From Narthecium ossifragum (lineage: Eukaryota; Streptophyta; Magnoliopsida; Dioscoreales; Nartheciaceae), in NCBI GenBank assembly GCA_963920575.1, contig OY986968.1, positions 1,193,001 through 1,257,000 of the forward strand: a stretch of 64,000 nt of DNA, in the 5' to 3' direction. Made by a program: the position numbers and the translations under genes. Shown here in pieces: positions 47,625-57,856 of the stretch. The notes beneath the pieces were generated by a model, which was not told where the DNA came from, made no database searches, and was given only the letters and a program-made list of their open reading frames with translations. How positions within the stretch are numbered: the first letter of the stretch is position 1; every line of letters begins with the position of its first letter.

Positions 47625-49861
47625 CACCGTTGGCCTTTTCGGCATCAGTTACATACATTCATCAGTTTCTTATCAGCCTTGCTATCATATCAACATGTCA
47701 TCCACTACCATTTTGTTCCAATTAGTTTCACATGTTGGCACTAGGATCATGGCATGTGACTATGTGAGTCATGCGGCACCACGTCTCATTCCCAAACGGC
47801 ACATTAGCCTTTTGTAATTCACAGTATCTATCTTACTACCTTATCAAAGAAATTTTGATTGTAAATAGAACCAAATGAAAAGAAATTTTGATTTCTTTAC
47901 AAATTAAGATGAATTGATATCAAACTCTAGATGAAATTTATGCAAATTCCTTTGATAATGTGGCAAGCTAGATGATGTAGATTAATAAAAGACTTATTTG
48001 TCGTCTTGGCAAGTGCTAACATTGTGTCAAGCTCCCTCTGAATAATTTTTCCCATACCAAGAATCCCATTCGCTATTTTATATATACTTCCCAATATTTT
48101 CTGTTTGGATGATTTGACGAGAACTAGAAACAATCTAAAATCGTAGACAAACTAGCAAAACTCAGCCCAACTAATATGATGGGCCTTAGTGGGCTTATCT
48201 ATTCTTCTTGGGATAGGCATGCTTTATATCTCACCAGTAAATGGACCGAATCTAAATTGGGCGCAAAGAAGGCTGCCCAGTTTTAAGGACAGGGGTCCTG
48301 GTCTTAAACCCTGTTTTGTTGTTTTGTTTCTCCAACCTAGGTGTCCTCACCTCAGGTCTCAATTTGTCAAAAAAAAAAAAGAAAAGCGCATACCGGCTTC
48401 CATTCAGGTGGTTGAGTTAGAATCGGATCAAAATGAGCATTTTGCTTAGGTCACGCTTGTTTCATTCCAGCGTCCTGCAAATGGAACGCTGGTTTCATTC
48501 CATTGGATTGGAATTGAATGTCATTTTTTCTACTTGTTTACTACTGGAATGAATGCAGAATTCTATGAAATCTAACATTTTTGCTATTTGTTTGACATTA
48601 GAATGGAAACTGTATCATATGATTGTTGCAGTTTTTGTGTTTGCTTGGTAACGGTGATAGTTTTTTTGTGATTGCTCGGTAATGGTGGTTATGATTCTTC
48701 TTCTTTTTTTTTCATGCTCGTCGAATAATTATGATGTAAGAGTGACATAATTATGGCATGATAATTATTATTCTACTTTGGACAAAATATTCTCATTTGT
48801 TTCTGATTTTGCCACTCATGCTCTAGCTAGTATTACAATTAAGATAAGACTAATATAAGAGTAATTCTACATAATTTTTCTCCTTCTATTAATATTCCCA
48901 TATAGTAATCACTGATTAGTTAACTTTTCCTTCTAGGAATTTTCAGACAAATGCTGGAGGGAACCAAAGAGAATTTTTTAAACCATGAAATCATTTTTTT
49001 TTTTTGGATTGGTTCTTAGATTGCATGTTTGACAAAGGATGTATGACTTTGAGCTCATGCATGGGACCCAAACCCAAGTTATTAATGAAGAAAGATAAGT
49101 TCTCAAGCCAACAACCAGAGTCCAAACACCACACTACATTCACTGATTTCTATGTGACAAAATACTTAACCACACTCTTAAAAAAGATGGGGACGCCATG
49201 AAACCCTGCAAGAGTCTCTTCACGCACTCATAGTTGAAGAATTGAGAAGCTAATCCTTTTTGTCCACTATCATGTTTTGTCTAGAATCACCCTGGCCTGA
49301 TCAAATAAATTTTGGATTGTAAAAAGCCTCATGATCAATATATCTGATCAAATACTCATCAACCATAGTTTTCTCACTTACCCATGATTAAAATCCTTGA
49401 ATCAATTTGTTAGTTCCCTTCTAGTAATAGGGAAAAATAGCATGACTTTTTATGATGAACAACTTGAGCAGGTGAAACAATTCAATAATACATGGTTTTA
49501 GTTTCATGCACGCACCCTTTCTATATTCAGCAAGGTCACGAGAAAGTACAGCAGGAAAAGGACAGTTGAAGTGTATATATCTCACTTTCAAGCAGTTCCT
49601 TCTTGAAGGAGTCCAAATCATATCCTACCCAGAATATTTTCAGCAATATGAAACCCTCACAACTCAATGTAACTTGTTTGCTATAGCCTTTGAACAAAAT
49701 TAAACTGAGTAGAATGCTTCTTAGCTTCTTCTTGTTCCAATGGCAGAGACATTTAAAAGTAAATTAAGAGGTGTCATAGGCAATAGGATTCAAGAGGCCA
49801 GAGATATCGATCTGTACGTGTAGATCGAACAACAGCTTAATTATTCATATTATTGGTAAAT
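47625..49861. other. Intergenic DNA with a possible poly(A)-tailed retroelement end
   Basis: No gene. At about 48200-48373 a segment ends in a 12-base A run after caggtctcaatttgtc and resembles the 3' end of a LINE or SINE; I could not pair a target duplication. The remainder is AT-rich without recognisable coding sequence. Confidence 0.45.
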
Positions 49862-49869
49862 CATTTGCA

Positions 49870-50322
49870 TAGGGGTGAGCATTCGGTTCTCGGTTCGGAA
49901 CCGAAGAACCGAATTTTTTCGGTCCAGATTTTAGAAAACCGAATCGAACCGAATTACCATTGGAACCGAACCGAATTTTTCGGTTTCAAAATAATTGGAA
50001 CCGAACCGAACCGAAATTCGCTTACAACCGAACCGAACTGAACCGAAAATTTCGGTTTCAAACCGAACCGAAATTTCGGTTAGTGAGTAGTTTGGGTTAG
50101 TGGGTAGTCTAGGTTAACGGGTTAATGGGTAGTCGGGTTATTCGGTTCTGACCCGAACCGAACCGAATTTTTTTTTCAAGAACCGAACCGAACCGAGAAC
50201 CGAAGTTTTTGTAGATGTCAGAACCGAACCGAACCGAATGGACCGAAGAACCGAACCGAATGGACCGAACTAATTCGGTTCGGTTCGGTTTTTCGGGTTC
50301 GGTTCTTTTCTGCTCACCCCTA
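49870..50322. mobile_element. Non-autonomous hAT element built of GAACCGAACC repeats
   Basis: Flanked by an exact 8-bp duplication catttgca (49862-49869 and 50323-50330). Terminal inverted repeats taggggtgagca and tgctcacccccta-like are perfect over 12 bases and of the hAT TAGGG type. The 453-bp interior consists mainly of the word GAACCGAACCG and its complement, giving the whole element many possible foldback pairings. No transposase is present. Confidence 0.9.
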
Positions 50323-50330
50323 CATTTGCA

Positions 50331-50824
50331 CTTCAACAATCATGAATAATGTACAAGACTGACAGTATATTATTAATTCCTAGTGATCTTACTACTGAAA
50401 ATTAAGCTCGAGCTTTAATGACCGTTAGAATTTGCCCAGACAAGCTTCATCAAGATTACTGTTGGAGCTTATATAAAAAGTCAGTACTTAAAAAGAGAGA
50501 GTTGTAGTATAAGTTAAGCTCTTGTTTCTGGGGCCATTCTTTGAAGTTAACTTGGACATGTCATTAAGACAGAGATTTGATGGCTAATGGTGCCAGATAC
50601 GACATACAGTGTTGGCTCAAACATTGTTTATTATGTTCTTAAGCGTGTGAGTAGCTGCTGGAAGATAACCTAATAAACTACGTGCACGCATGAGGTTTAA
50701 TTAACATTCATATGCACTAAGATGGCGATTTGATGATATATCTGGCATGACTGAGATAAAGGAAACACAGTCCTCAATTTGTGGTGGAATTTTATTTTTT
50801 TATCGTCATTGATATTTTTTGCTA
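50331..50824. other. Intergenic DNA
   Basis: About 490 bases of AT-rich sequence with no feature I can support. Confidence 0.6.
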
Positions 50825-51009
50825 TCTATTATATAAGATTCAGTGCATCCTATCAGATAGATAGGGATGTCCGATCCAAGTTAAGGCCAGATACATCATA
50901 CGATCAAGATGAAACCAAATGAAATGTGATGGTTTTCGGATGATTATGAGAGACATGATGATTGGTGGGGTGGTGGTTACCCATGCCAAGTGGTATTGGG
51001 GCCCGCTAG
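50825..51009 (+). mobile_element. Short non-autonomous Helitron
   Basis: Begins TCTATTATATAAGATTCAG after A and ends with hairpin region tgccaagtggta, spacer and CTAG before T. The 5' end matches the sequence at 10060, and the 3' end matches the element at 9865-10059. 185 bp, no coding sequence. Confidence 0.75.
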
Positions 51010-51381
51010 TGTACTATAGTTTTAAGATTACAATATTAGTGAAGTTAAGAGGATCATGCACTCTATAATGTGATAATGACATATATAAGGGCAGTTTTTT
51101 TTTTATATTGTTAAGATTATCTACTCAGTATTAGCGTCTGATAATGCTGAACATCACGGGAACAAAAGATTGATGTTAATGACCTTTTTTTTCCCATAGA
51201 AGCATATAAGTTGATCTTCTTACAAATCACTAGCTACAGGATCCTGATCCTACGAGCTTATTCCTAAGAATCAAATGGTAAAATGCTATAAAAAAAGGTA
51301 TTCACAAGTTATCATATTATCTGGCTTTCCTCCAATTAAATCCCCGTCAGTAGTATTCAGTAACCTTACCTTAAGCTATTC

Positions 51382-51641
51382 TTAGGAGAATTTCCTTAAC
51401 GGCAGAGAGGTATGGGCTGTAGATCTACAGCCGATTCTTAGGAGAATTTGGAGCTTAAGTGCGAGTCTAGGGGGTGTTATTTTTGTGCATATTCCCCGTG
51501 CCTCCAATGCTGTTGCGGATGATCTTGCTCGTCGAGCTCGGATGGGGGCTGTTGGGGCGGTTTTGCTTAATGTATTGTAGTAGTGGTGTAGGTGTTGGCA
51601 GTATTGCCCAGCCAGTTTGGCTCAACTAAGCAAAAAAAAAA
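51382..51641 (+). mobile_element. 5'-truncated LINE with exact 20-bp target duplication
   Basis: A 260-bp insert ending in an A tract, flanked by aaccttaccttaagctattc at 51362-51381 and again at 51642-51661. One frame reads VHIPRASNAVADDLARRARM then GAVGAVLLNVL and stop, the C-terminus of a plant LINE RNase H domain. The perfect duplication points to a recent insertion. It lies about 260-520 bases upstream of the polygalacturonase TATA box. Confidence 0.93.
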
Positions 51642-51900
51642 AACCTTACCTTAAGCTATTCACTTCACAGCAGTGTGACATGAACAAGTATCATCATATA
51701 GCTAGGCTAGAGTACTGTAGACAAACAGAAGAACTGCAAACAAGACATGAAAGACTACTTGATAGGAGGAAACAAACACAAGTGGGTAGGTTAAAAGCAG
51801 AAGAATGAGAAGCTAGAGCAGAGTTCCTTGCGGTTAACGGACATCTTTTGCTTGTGTTAGCTAGCAAGGTGATGGAGCTGAAGTGGGGTCAGGGACTGCC

Positions 51901-51908
51901 TATTTAAA
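51901..51908 (+). promoter_or_regulatory. TATA box of the polygalacturonase gene
   Basis: TATTTAAA lies 111 bases upstream of the ATG at 52012, predicting a start near 51932 and a leader of about 80 bases. Confidence 0.55.
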
Positions 51909-52011
51909 CCCAACTCTCCCTCCTCTCTTCACACCAACAGACTCATTCTTCTTATAATTAGCAGCTCTCTCTCAGAAACACACACACATCGCTCAGTGGC
52001 ATACAAACACA

Positions 52012-54887
52012 ATGATGAGTTGGTCTAGTTTCGAAGGCCTAGTGATAGTCCTGCTAGTTTCTCTAGTTATGTTCTCTACTTTTGATGTCTCTGATGCAAG
52101 AGAAGGCAGCCATTGGAGGGAAGAGAGGAACCAGTCCTCTTCCTTGGCTCAAGAAAGGAAGTCTTCTGGTCATCACCTTAAGCATACATCAAAACCAAGT
52201 CATCCTAAACCAAAACCCCCCAGCCCCAGCCCCAGCCCCAGCCCCACCCCAACTCCAAAGCCTAGCCCACCTCCAACTCCACAGAGCAAGGTCTTCAATG
52301 TGCGAGATTTTGGAGCCCGAGGAGATGGTGCCACTGATGACACAAAGGTCGACAACTCATCTCTTTTCCTAATTAAGGACATATTTTGAGTGCAGAAAAT
52401 GAAAGGAAAACTTAAATAGTTTTTGAAACTCCTCATTTTTATGGTGTCATCGAAAGTCGAATGAAGAATGGAGACTTCTGAAAACTTATAGAAGTTTTCA
52501 GAAAAATATAGACGAGATTGTTTATATATGCTTACAAGTTTGATTTTTGGAGGAAATGCAGGCATTCCTGGCTGCCTGGGCAGCTGCTTGCAAAGTGCAG
52601 GATTCAACTGTCATGGTTCCTTCAGGATTCACGTTCCTCGTTGGCCCCATCTCCTTCTCTGGTCCTACCTGCCAACCAAACATACTCTTCCAGGTATATT
52701 TATTATATAAGATCAGTTTTTATGAGTCACGATCCGATTTATTTATTTTCATGACAGCTGAGTCAGGGAGATGGGATGAGAGAGAGAGGACAATGAGGGT
52801 GGGTGGTTAGGAGTAGTGGGGGTGAGTGGTTCCCCCACCATAGTGTCATATATTTCCCAACAAACATTCTTATTTTCATTCCCATATCAAAACCATCTCA
52901 AGAAATGCAAAAAAAGTTGCCTTGTAAGAGTCCATAAAAAAGATCAACAGTAGAAAAACTGAAGAACCGTCTCTGCTAATAAGTAATAACACCCCTCTCA
53001 CGTGTCTCTGCTCTAATATCATGTTAAAAGTACAATATTGACTCAAAAAACTATAAGCCAATGGGAGACAAGGGATTTAATCTTATATATACTCTATTTT
53101 TACAGCTACCATGAAGTGAACTAACTGATATATGAGGTATTATGCAGTTGGATGGAACAATCACTGCTCCAACAAGCCCCAAGGCCTGGGGCTCAGGTAC
53201 GTTGCAGTGGCTCGAGTTCACCAAACTGAAAGGAATCACAGTCTCTGGTAGCGGTGTCATCGAAGGCCAGGGCAGTGTCTGGTGGAGTAGATCCTCACTC
53301 CCTGATGATCATGTAAGCTTGAGTGCTAAGCTCAGCGGCAACATGCCACAGACAAAACCAACTGTAAGTTCTCATGTTCGAATCAACAATTGGTCTCTAT
53401 TTTTCCCAGTTAATTCCTGCATGAAATTTATATATACCATTCTCACCTCAGCATTAATTGTTTCTCTTTCTATTAATTGTAGGTACTGAGGTTCTACGGA
53501 AGCTACAATGTGATTGTTTCTGGCATCAGGATTCAGAACAGCCCTCAGTGCCACCTTAAGTTTGATACCTGCCAGGCAGTTCAGGTCTTCGATGTGACTC
53601 TTTCTTCCCCAGAACATAGCCCGAACACAGACGGTATCCACCTGCAGAACTCCATGGATGTTGTCATCCATCACTCCAACTTAGGATGTGGTGAGTATCC
53701 CCCTCTTGAAAGGGTTCTTACTAGCAGCAATTATTCAATCAGAGCTAGAGTACAGTACTTGAATGATCTGAGCTGCGTAGGATAAGAATCACAGTACTAA
53801 ACAATTAAGAATGAATTGAATCAGAAAGCATTGAACTATGCAGCTTAAAAAGAGAATAGTGGGCTCATCTTCATGCATTTGCACCAGATAACATGCCTCA
53901 TGTGAATCAGATGAAGCTCAAACTAAACCCCAATCTGCTTTCTATAGGCGACGATTGTATCTCCATCCAAACAGGAAGCTCTGCAGTGAATGTTCATGAC
54001 GTGAACTGTGGTCCAGGCCACGGAATCAGCATTGGAGGGCTCGGAAAGGGAAACACTGAGGCCCATGTCTCCAATATCACTGTCCAGAATGTTAAAATGA
54101 CTAACACAATGACCGGAATTCGAATCAAGACTTGGCAGGTAAAATACACACTCCCTATCTCGACTTCTTATAAGTCTGGATTGAGGATCGGATAAGCTTG
54201 TATAGGGGGGCGTTTGGCGCGCCCCGGATCTCGCAAATCCACGGGATCCGAGGACGCACGGATTCCAATGACCGGATCCGTGCGTTTGGCGCCGGCGCGG
54301 ATCCCGGTCGGATCCCATAAATTGGAGGCGGATTTCAATTTCGGCGTCCCGAAATTTTGTCGGGATGCTGATTTTGGAATCGGCTTCGGCGGATTCCGCG
54401 GATCCCATCCCGCGGATCCCGGAGCCAAACACCCCCATAATGAATAAAATAAAAATTATTTTTAACCGGGTTCATCCGAAAAATAACCTTAATAGAGGTT
54501 TCCAAACTCTAATATGGGTCATTTTTGCAGGGTGCTTCTGGCTCCGTCCAAGAGGTAAAATATTCAAATGTACAAGTGTCTGGAGTTCAAATTCCAATAG
54601 TCATCGATCAATACTATTGCGACGGCGGAAGATGCAAGAACCAGACATCGGCGGTGGCGATTTCAGATGTCACTTACGAACAGATCAGTGGAACTTATAC
54701 AGTGCAACCAGTGTACTTCGCGTGCAGTGACAACACCCCATGCGTAGATATCAACCTCAGCAACATAAAGCTTGAACCACTGCAAGAGACTTATCAGACG
54801 TCTGATCCCTTCTGCTGGCGTGCTTATGGTTCATTGCAAAGCCCTACCATCCCCGCAATAAACTGCCTGCAGAAAAAGGGGCCATAA
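52012..54887 (+). CDS. Polygalacturonase-like glycoside hydrolase family 28 protein
   Basis: Six exons: 52012-52347, 52562-52693, 53148-53363, 53483-53690, 53948-54138 and 54531-54887, total 1440 nt, 479 residues. It should hydrolyse alpha-1,4 galacturonan in pectin of the cell wall. A hydrophobic signal peptide covers ~9-28. A Pro-rich linker with PKPKPPSPSP-type repeats (~64-92) follows, then the beta-helix domain begins with FNVRDFGARGDGATDDTK. The four family signatures are present: SPNTDGIH (~274), GDDCIS (~297), GPGHGIS (~318) and RIKTW (~356), so all catalytic Asp, His, Arg and Lys residues are in place. A conserved Cys-containing tail (DQYYCDGGRCKNQTSAVAIS) follows. The long Pro-rich N-terminal extension resembles one plant subgroup I associate with the At1g48100 type. 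Intron 5 carries a 232-bp inverted-repeat transposon (54205-54436), and intron 2 carries Helitron-like sequence. Confidence 0.95.
54205..54436. mobile_element. MITE within polygalacturonase intron 5
   Basis: Ends ggggggcgtttggc and gccaaacaccccc form inverted termini with one difference. Both flanks read ata (54202-54204 and 54437-54439), a possible 3-bp duplication as made by PIF/Harbinger elements. The interior is GC-rich with repeated ggatcc words, unlike the AT-rich intron around it. It leaves the splice sites intact. Confidence 0.75.
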
Positions 54888-54963
54888 AGAAATTGAATCC
54901 TCTCTATTCAACTCTAATGCTGATTGCATCTCAGGTTACTACTATTATGTACAGAGATATATA

Positions 54964-54997
54964 TATGTGTGTGTGTGCGCGCGCGCGCGCGCGCGCT
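54964..54997. repeat. (GT)n(GC)n alternating purine-pyrimidine tract
   Basis: gtgtgtgtgtg runs directly into gcgcgcgcgcgcgcgcgc, about 80 bases after the polygalacturonase stop, likely in the 3' untranslated region. Such tracts favour Z-DNA. Confidence 0.9.
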
Positions 54998-55019
54998 TAT
55001 GCTTTACATTGAACACTAC

Positions 55020-55918
55020 GTATAGATAGATACTGGAATCTAAAAAAAATGTATCAATCTTCAGTTTTATACATCGATTACGATAGCTTTGTATACATAT
55101 CCTATCCTGAGAGATCTGCAGGGATTGTTGGTATTTGGATGATATAAATACAAGATTGAACTCAATAAACTAATATGTCTATTGCGTTATTTCATCAATA
55201 TGCGATTGGAAGAGCAAACCAAAGAACACACATCCTGGAAAATTCAAAGGAATCAAACAAAATTCTTCATTTGCAGACAACCATCAACCTAGATCAGCAA
55301 ATGGCACAAAAATACGGATCCAATCTCCGTTAAAAATCACAAATGCCCAGATTAAATCATGTGTATGGGCGAGAGGTTGAAGAAAAGACTAGGCAATAGA
55401 TGCAATGATGTGAAGAACCGTCTTGGATTTGTAATTTGTAAATAAATACCCTGCTTTATTGGTATTTGCATCTAACCCCTCTTGTCATCGACTTCCTTTG
55501 TCATTAGTTGCTATTAAAATTCTATGCCTAAATTGCATATACGCTCTTTCTAATTAGTTCTTAACATAATCAAGATTAGCTAATTTAACCTAGTTGACAA
55601 ATTAATGAGATTATTAATCATGATTTGGCTATTCAAGCTATATCAAGTCATATTTATAATCATGTTAAATTAGAATTTAACCATTTAGCTCGAAATGACA
55701 TTATTTATGTTACATCCCATCAAATCAACACGGAATCGGACCTGTTTAACATTAAAAAAAAGAGGCAGTATGAAATTATTTGCAGCAGCAGCGGGCACTG
55801 CGTGTTCATATCGGGGGTTATTTGCAATGGTATATACAACATAAATAAAACATGGAGGGTCAGAATGCAAATAAAACGGGATTTATCCGCAATATAGGCG
55901 TAGGATAGGAGTTTACTC
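55020..55918. other. AT-rich intergenic DNA
   Basis: No recognisable gene; the longest frame (55625-55897) has no domain. Confidence 0.55.
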
Positions 55919-55929
55919 GCAAAAAAGAA

Positions 55930-56286
55930 TTTTTTTTTTCTTTTTGACAAGCTGAACCCTTAGACTGGTGAAAACAAAATACAATAAGATTAGGCTAACA
56001 CCCGATCTCCCAAACTCTCTCTATGGAAGACACTTTGCGTTCGATCTGGTGGGTGACCACGCAGTGGGTGACTGGGTGCTTCATCCACACCCCCCGTGAG
56101 CTAAACTTTTTGGCTCATGAGGTGACAGGGTGAGCTCGATGGACTGCTGCCATCTAAGTCATGCTCTATTTTACTTTCCTTTTTATATTTTCTTTTCCTT
56201 TTCCTCTTTGTAACCCAGCTCTCGAGCTTATCTAATCAAAAAAAAAAAAAACTCTCTCTATGGGCTCCCTGACCCTACACAAAATT
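55930..56286 (-). mobile_element. Antisense LINE 3' fragment interrupted by another LINE
   Basis: A T-rich run at 55930-55946 followed by gacaagctgaacccttagac is the reversed tail of a LINE resembling the one at 33606. Its sequence stops at 56026 and resumes after 56263 around the second insertion. Possible flanking duplications gcaaaaaagaa and gcaaaaaaaaa lie at ~55919 and ~56287, but low complexity makes them weak. Confidence 0.5.
56027..56248 (+). mobile_element. 5'-truncated LINE with exact 15-bp target duplication
   Basis: A 222-bp insert ending in an A tract, flanked by aaactctctctatgg at 56012-56026 and 56249-56263. One frame contains HTPRELNFLAHEVTG, the last motif of a LINE RNase H domain. 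It sits inside the older antisense LINE fragment. Confidence 0.88.
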
Positions 56287-56848
56287 GGGCAAAAAAAAAA
56301 AACTTAAAACACAAGAAGAGTGCTCAACCGTTATAAATCTAAAACATAGCGTCGGTGACACAAAATATTATTAATAGACAATTGGTGATAGTGAAATTTT
56401 TTGCTAAAGCCTCATTTGATGTGTTTTTAAGGTTAGAATCCCATTTGATAGGTTTATTTGATTGGTGTAATAAAAAAAAAGACTAAAATGCCCCTGACAA
56501 TTAAATGTATTTATTAGAAATGGTGATGGCAGCGGCGCAGCGGTGGCGGACGGCGCGATGGATGGTCACCAGAGTTGGGATCCAGCGATCCAGGACTTGA
56601 TCGATGGTAGGGAAGGAGAAGGATTCCACCGTCCACATCCCGATCCCGACTACCATGACCGGGAGGGCTTCGAGAGTCGTGGTCGGCGTTGCCTGGTAGC
56701 TCAACGAGGACACCGTCGCTGCTACCGGACTCGTCAGACAGGCGGCGGCGCCTCTCTTCGTCGGAGGACAAGGATGACACTGGGGATTTGGGTGAGGCGT
56801 CAGAGTCGGAGGAGGTTTCTGACATGACGGAGCTAGGAACGGAGCTCG
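56287..56848. other. Intergenic DNA ending in a GC-rich block
   Basis: The part from 56520 is GC-rich. The minus-strand frame reads MSETSSDSDASPKSPVSSLS and onward in Ser/Asp-rich style, directly abutting the LTR end at 56849; it might be a displaced gene or gag fragment, but I cannot assign it. Confidence 0.35.
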
Positions 56849-57550
56849 TGTCGCGCCCCGACCCGCGAAGGCCCAACCGGGCCGGGCGACGCGAACCGGA
56901 ACTTAGCTAGTGCGGAAAATTTTTGACGAGGGTTCCCTCTAACCTACTGGTCTCTCTAAACAATTCATAAACACCCTTATTAAAACAAAGATTAACAACC
57001 TCAAAAGATATAATAAAATATTCAAAATCCTTAAAAGGGTTTACATTTATACAACATACTCCCGTAGGAGACTATCTAAACAAAAAGGGTGTAGTAGACT
57101 ATCACCGCTCCTCAAGCACTGTCAGACGCCGCCGCGCCACCAAACACCTACCCCATAGAGGCCACCGAAGAAGAGCTGACGCCTGCATCTGCAAAACGCA
57201 GCCCGGGTAGGAGTGAGCATAAAGCTCAATAGGGTTCTACACTACGACACACAGAAAGGAGGGAACTCAACAGTGTCGCCCCCAAGTAAGGTCTGGGTGT
57301 ACACAGGGGTCCCATAACCCCACTGCGTGTCCCTGAGGTCCATGATCATGATCTTCCAGAAGAAATGGTCACATGATGGGTCATACTCAGTAAGCAGGAA
57401 AACAACACTGCTTACTCACAAGCAGAAAACCGACACTGCTGGCAGGAAATGGCACCGCTGAGTAGGCACATCCTCTACTCAAGAGTCGTTATAACCGGAC
57501 ACCGGCTACACCTTAGAATTGGACTCGAGCTTATAAATAGCCCGCGACCT
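56849..57550 (-). mobile_element. Truncated LTR of the Ty3/gypsy family
   Basis: Starts tgtcgcgccccgacccg and follows the same order of motifs as the LTR at 57857 (cgtaggagactatctaa, gacgccgcc, gtcgcccccaag, aggggtcccataacccc) up to about 57540, then stops. It is a partial LTR on the minus strand lying beside a longer copy. Confidence 0.75.
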
Positions 57551-57559
57551 CCCCTGTTT

Positions 57560-57856
57560 TTCCGGTTTGCTTCATGTCTCCTTCTTCCCCTTCGTTCTCC
57601 CTCCTCCGGCCACCTTTTTGGGTGCTTGAAGGCTCGTTGGATTCGTGGCGGCGAGAGGAAGATGCTCGGGTTGAGATGGAGATCGGTAGGGTGACTGCCA
57701 ATGCTTACTCCAGAAACTGCGGGGGCGGTAGCACCACAAAGACACCATGGAAAGCTCCACCACCAGCCGTTCCATGGCGAGGCTCCGCTCAAAGCCGAAA
57801 GAATAGGAACGCTTGAGGAGGAAGTCCCCGCGCCGGAGAGGGGGGAGGGGAGGCGG
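57560..57856 (+). mobile_element. Plus-oriented LTR-related fragment
   Basis: The text cctccggccacct, gcttgaaggctcgttgg and ttcgtggcg matches the sequence at 63908-63955 in the same orientation, opposite to the LTRs on both sides. It is a fragment of a related element between two minus-strand LTR pieces. Confidence 0.6.

Noticed and set aside
53923..54438. 171-codon minus frame
   Set aside because: Antisense of polygalacturonase exon 5 joined to the intronic MITE.
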